From assembly GCA_020348625.1 (NCBI GenBank), contig CP070752.1, positions 1,311,667-1,319,848 on the forward strand: a stretch of DNA of 8,182 nt. Direction: 5' to 3'. Shown piece after piece: positions 6,982-8,182 of this stretch (its first letter is position 1; each line of letters starts with the position of its first letter). The notes under the pieces were generated by a model. It saw nothing but the letters and a program-made list of their open reading frames with translations. It did not search any database and was not told the origin of the DNA. The position numbers and the translations under genes were made by a program. This DNA comes from Deltaproteobacteria bacterium. Its GTDB lineage: Bacteria; Desulfobacterota; DSM-4660; Desulfatiglandales; B25-G16.

Positions 6982-8045
6982 AAGCACCAGCCGTGAGCTC
7001 CAACAACGGAAAACAGAGCCCTGATTACGTACGGATAAGCAGTGCCACTGCTATATCCTTGGGCCTTTCTCATGGGCGCTTCTACCGGGGCGCAAAGAAC
7101 CGATGCGCCAATCTTCTGATACACCATAATGAAGGTTGTGCAGCGAATTGCGCATACTGTGGGCTTGCAAAAAAACGAACGGGTTCATACGGCGAAAAGA
7201 GCTTTATCAACGTCCAATGGCCTCTTTTTTCCATGGATACCGTTATCGAGGCGATTAATCGTGTGCCTGAGTATGTGAAACGGACCTGTATCTCCATGAT
7301 CACCAACGGGAGATGCCGAAGGGATGCGCTCACCATGACGGAGCGACTGAATAAACAGACAAACCTTCCTATTTCTGTTCTGGCAAGCCCCACCATACTG
7401 AAGCCGGACGATTTCAGGGCGATGAAGGAAGCCGGTGCCGATAAGATGGGCATAGCGATTGACCTGGCAACACCCGAACTCTTCGATCTATACAGGGGAA
7501 AGGGCGTCGCCGGCCCTCATACGTGGAAACGGTATTGGCAGACCGTGTCCGATGTACTCGAGATCTATGGGAAACGGAATGTGGGCATTCACCTCATGGT
7601 GGGCATGGGTGAGACTGAACAGGACATGGTGCTTATTATGGAGAGGCTGTGGAACATGGGGGCCGTAAGCCATCTCTTTTCCTTTTTTGCCGAACCCAAC
7701 TCGAAACTGGAGAAGAGAAAACAGCCTTCGTGGCCTACCTACCTGAGAGTTCAGCTTGCCAGATATCTCATTGAAGAACGGGCCGTCCCGGCATCCGATA
7801 TGCATTTCGACGGGGAAGGGCACATTATTGGCTTTGGCCTGCCGGAGGACGATCTCAGGGAAATCATCAACCTGGGAACCCCCTTCATGACCGGCGGATG
7901 TCTTGACCAAGCCGGCGAGGTTGCCTGCAACCGTCCTTTTGGCAACTGCCTGCCTGGCGAAAAACAGTGGAACTATCCCTATCTTCCGAACGAAGATGAA
8001 CTAGGCCTCATCCAAAGCCACATTTTCGCCATAGAGCCCAATTGA
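6978..8045 (+). CDS. Radical SAM lipoyl synthase component, LipS1/LipS2 type
   Basis: A 355-residue radical SAM protein with CAANCAYC (Cys54, Cys58, Cys61) as SAM-cluster motif. Extra cysteines, Cys43 (NRCAN) near the N-terminus and Cys308, Cys317 and Cys324 in the C-terminal TGGCLDQAGEVACNRPFGNC stretch, are placed as ligands of a second, sacrificial Fe-S cluster, as expected of a sulfur-inserting enzyme. Middle parts (SMITNG 106-111, GADKMGIAID 153-162, VGIHLMVGMGETEQD 202-216) fit the BioB-like barrel. It lacks the LipA layout. With a fused lipoate ligase and a carrier directly upstream, the LipS1/LipS2 family is the best fit; which of the two it is I cannot decide, and the partner is not in the window. 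The start is GTG, in a GTGA overlap with the ligase stop, pointing to translational coupling; only a distant AAAGGAAAA precedes it. An unrelated BioB-like function is less likely. Confidence 0.75.
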   Translation: MKAPAVSSNNGKQSPDYVRISSATAISLGLSHGRFYRGAKNRCANLLIHHNEGCAANCAYCGLAKKRTGSYGEKSFINVQWPLFSMDTVIEAINRVPEYVKRTCISMITNGRCRRDALTMTERLNKQTNLPISVLASPTILKPDDFRAMKEAGADKMGIAIDLATPELFDLYRGKGVAGPHTWKRYWQTVSDVLEIYGKRNVGIHLMVGMGETEQDMVLIMERLWNMGAVSHLFSFFAEPNSKLEKRKQPSWPTYLRVQLARYLIEERAVPASDMHFDGEGHIIGFGLPEDDLREIINLGTPFMTGGCLDQAGEVACNRPFGNCLPGEKQWNYPYLPNEDELGLIQSHIFAIEPN

Positions 8046-8071
8046 ACCGCGCTATGAGGTGTATAATTCTT

Positions 8072-8099
8072 TTGACACCTCCGTGGCAATGGTGATAGT
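8072..8099 (+). promoter_or_regulatory. Candidate promoter for the tRNA-Lys gene
   Basis: TTGACA (8072-8077, perfect) and GATAGT (8094-8099, 4/6 match) are 16 bases apart, giving a start about 20 bases before the tRNA. A lone TATAAT at 8062-8067 has no good -35 partner at normal spacing (TTGAAC at 8042-8047 is only 14 bases away). Confidence 0.4.
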
Positions 8100-8124
8100 T
8101 AAAAAAATATAGCACATGGTCTGT

Positions 8125-8182
8125 GGGCCGTTAGCTCAGTTAGGTAGAGCAGCGGACTTTTAATCCGTTGGTCACAGGTTCG
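8125..8182 (+). tRNA. tRNA-Lys, anticodon TTT, cut by the window end
   Basis: The 5' 58 bases of a tRNA are visible. The acceptor 5' strand is GGGCCGT (8125-8131). The D arm is GCTC/GAGC around AGTTAGGTA. The anticodon arm is GCGGA (8152-8156), loop CTTTTAA, TCCGT (8164-8168), with one G-T pair at its base. The anticodon TTT is at 8159-8161. The variable loop TGGTC and the T arm start ACAGGTTCG are present; the rest of the T arm and the acceptor 3' strand lie beyond the window. The lysine identity follows from the anticodon. Confidence 0.95.

Noticed and set aside
8056..8081. Inverted repeat GAGGTGT/ACACCTC after the LipS-type gene, as a terminator
   Set aside because: The 7-bp stem has a 12-base loop and no T run after it, and its right arm overlaps a perfect TTGACA that better fits a tRNA promoter.

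Overview
The window reads as a piece of a bacterial chromosome. Base composition is roughly balanced, and no phage or conjugation genes are present. The mix of genes (a 2x[4Fe-4S] ferredoxin, two radical SAM enzymes, and a GcvH-like lipoyl carrier next to a fused lipoate ligase) suggests an anaerobe, perhaps of the Desulfobacterota (deltaproteobacteria) or a similar anaerobic lineage. That placement is inferred from gene content and is not proven.

Layout. Positions 1-297 hold a GC-rich string of hairpins closed by a 10-bp inverted repeat (13-22 with 178-187). It looks like a structured RNA or the end of an IS200/IS605-type element, possibly an IscB omega RNA (HEARO). It is followed by a candidate promoter for a COG0731-type radical SAM gene (298-1242, +). 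Convergent to that gene, on the minus strand, are a small two-cluster ferredoxin (1325-1513) and a full-length uvrC (1772-3592). A 502-base intergenic region (3593-4094) follows. Most of it is an imperfect foldback element of about 336 bp (3743-4078) whose right end stops 3 bases before the hisD ribosome binding site.

The right half is a plus-strand run: hisD (4095-5390), then after 89 bp a GcvH-like lipoyl carrier (5480-5917), a lipoate-protein ligase with a fused LplB-like C-terminal domain (5917-6981, 1-nt overlap), and a radical SAM protein of the LipS1/LipS2 lipoyl-synthase type (6978-8045, GTG start, 4-nt overlap). A tRNA-Lys(TTT) starts at 8125 and is cut by the window edge.

How the genes fit together. 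The last three proteins form a tight unit for making a lipoylated carrier. The ligase would attach octanoate or lipoate to Lys69 of the carrier, and the radical SAM enzyme would insert sulfur. This is the non-LipA route described for archaea (LipS1/LipS2) and for sulfur oxidisers (sLpl(AB) with dedicated lipoate-binding proteins). No glycine-cleavage genes (gcvT, gcvP) are visible, and the carrier has SRKW around its lysine in place of the usual ESVKA, so it may serve a different partner. Only one of the two expected LipS proteins is in the window. This cluster and the foldback element before hisD are the most interesting parts.
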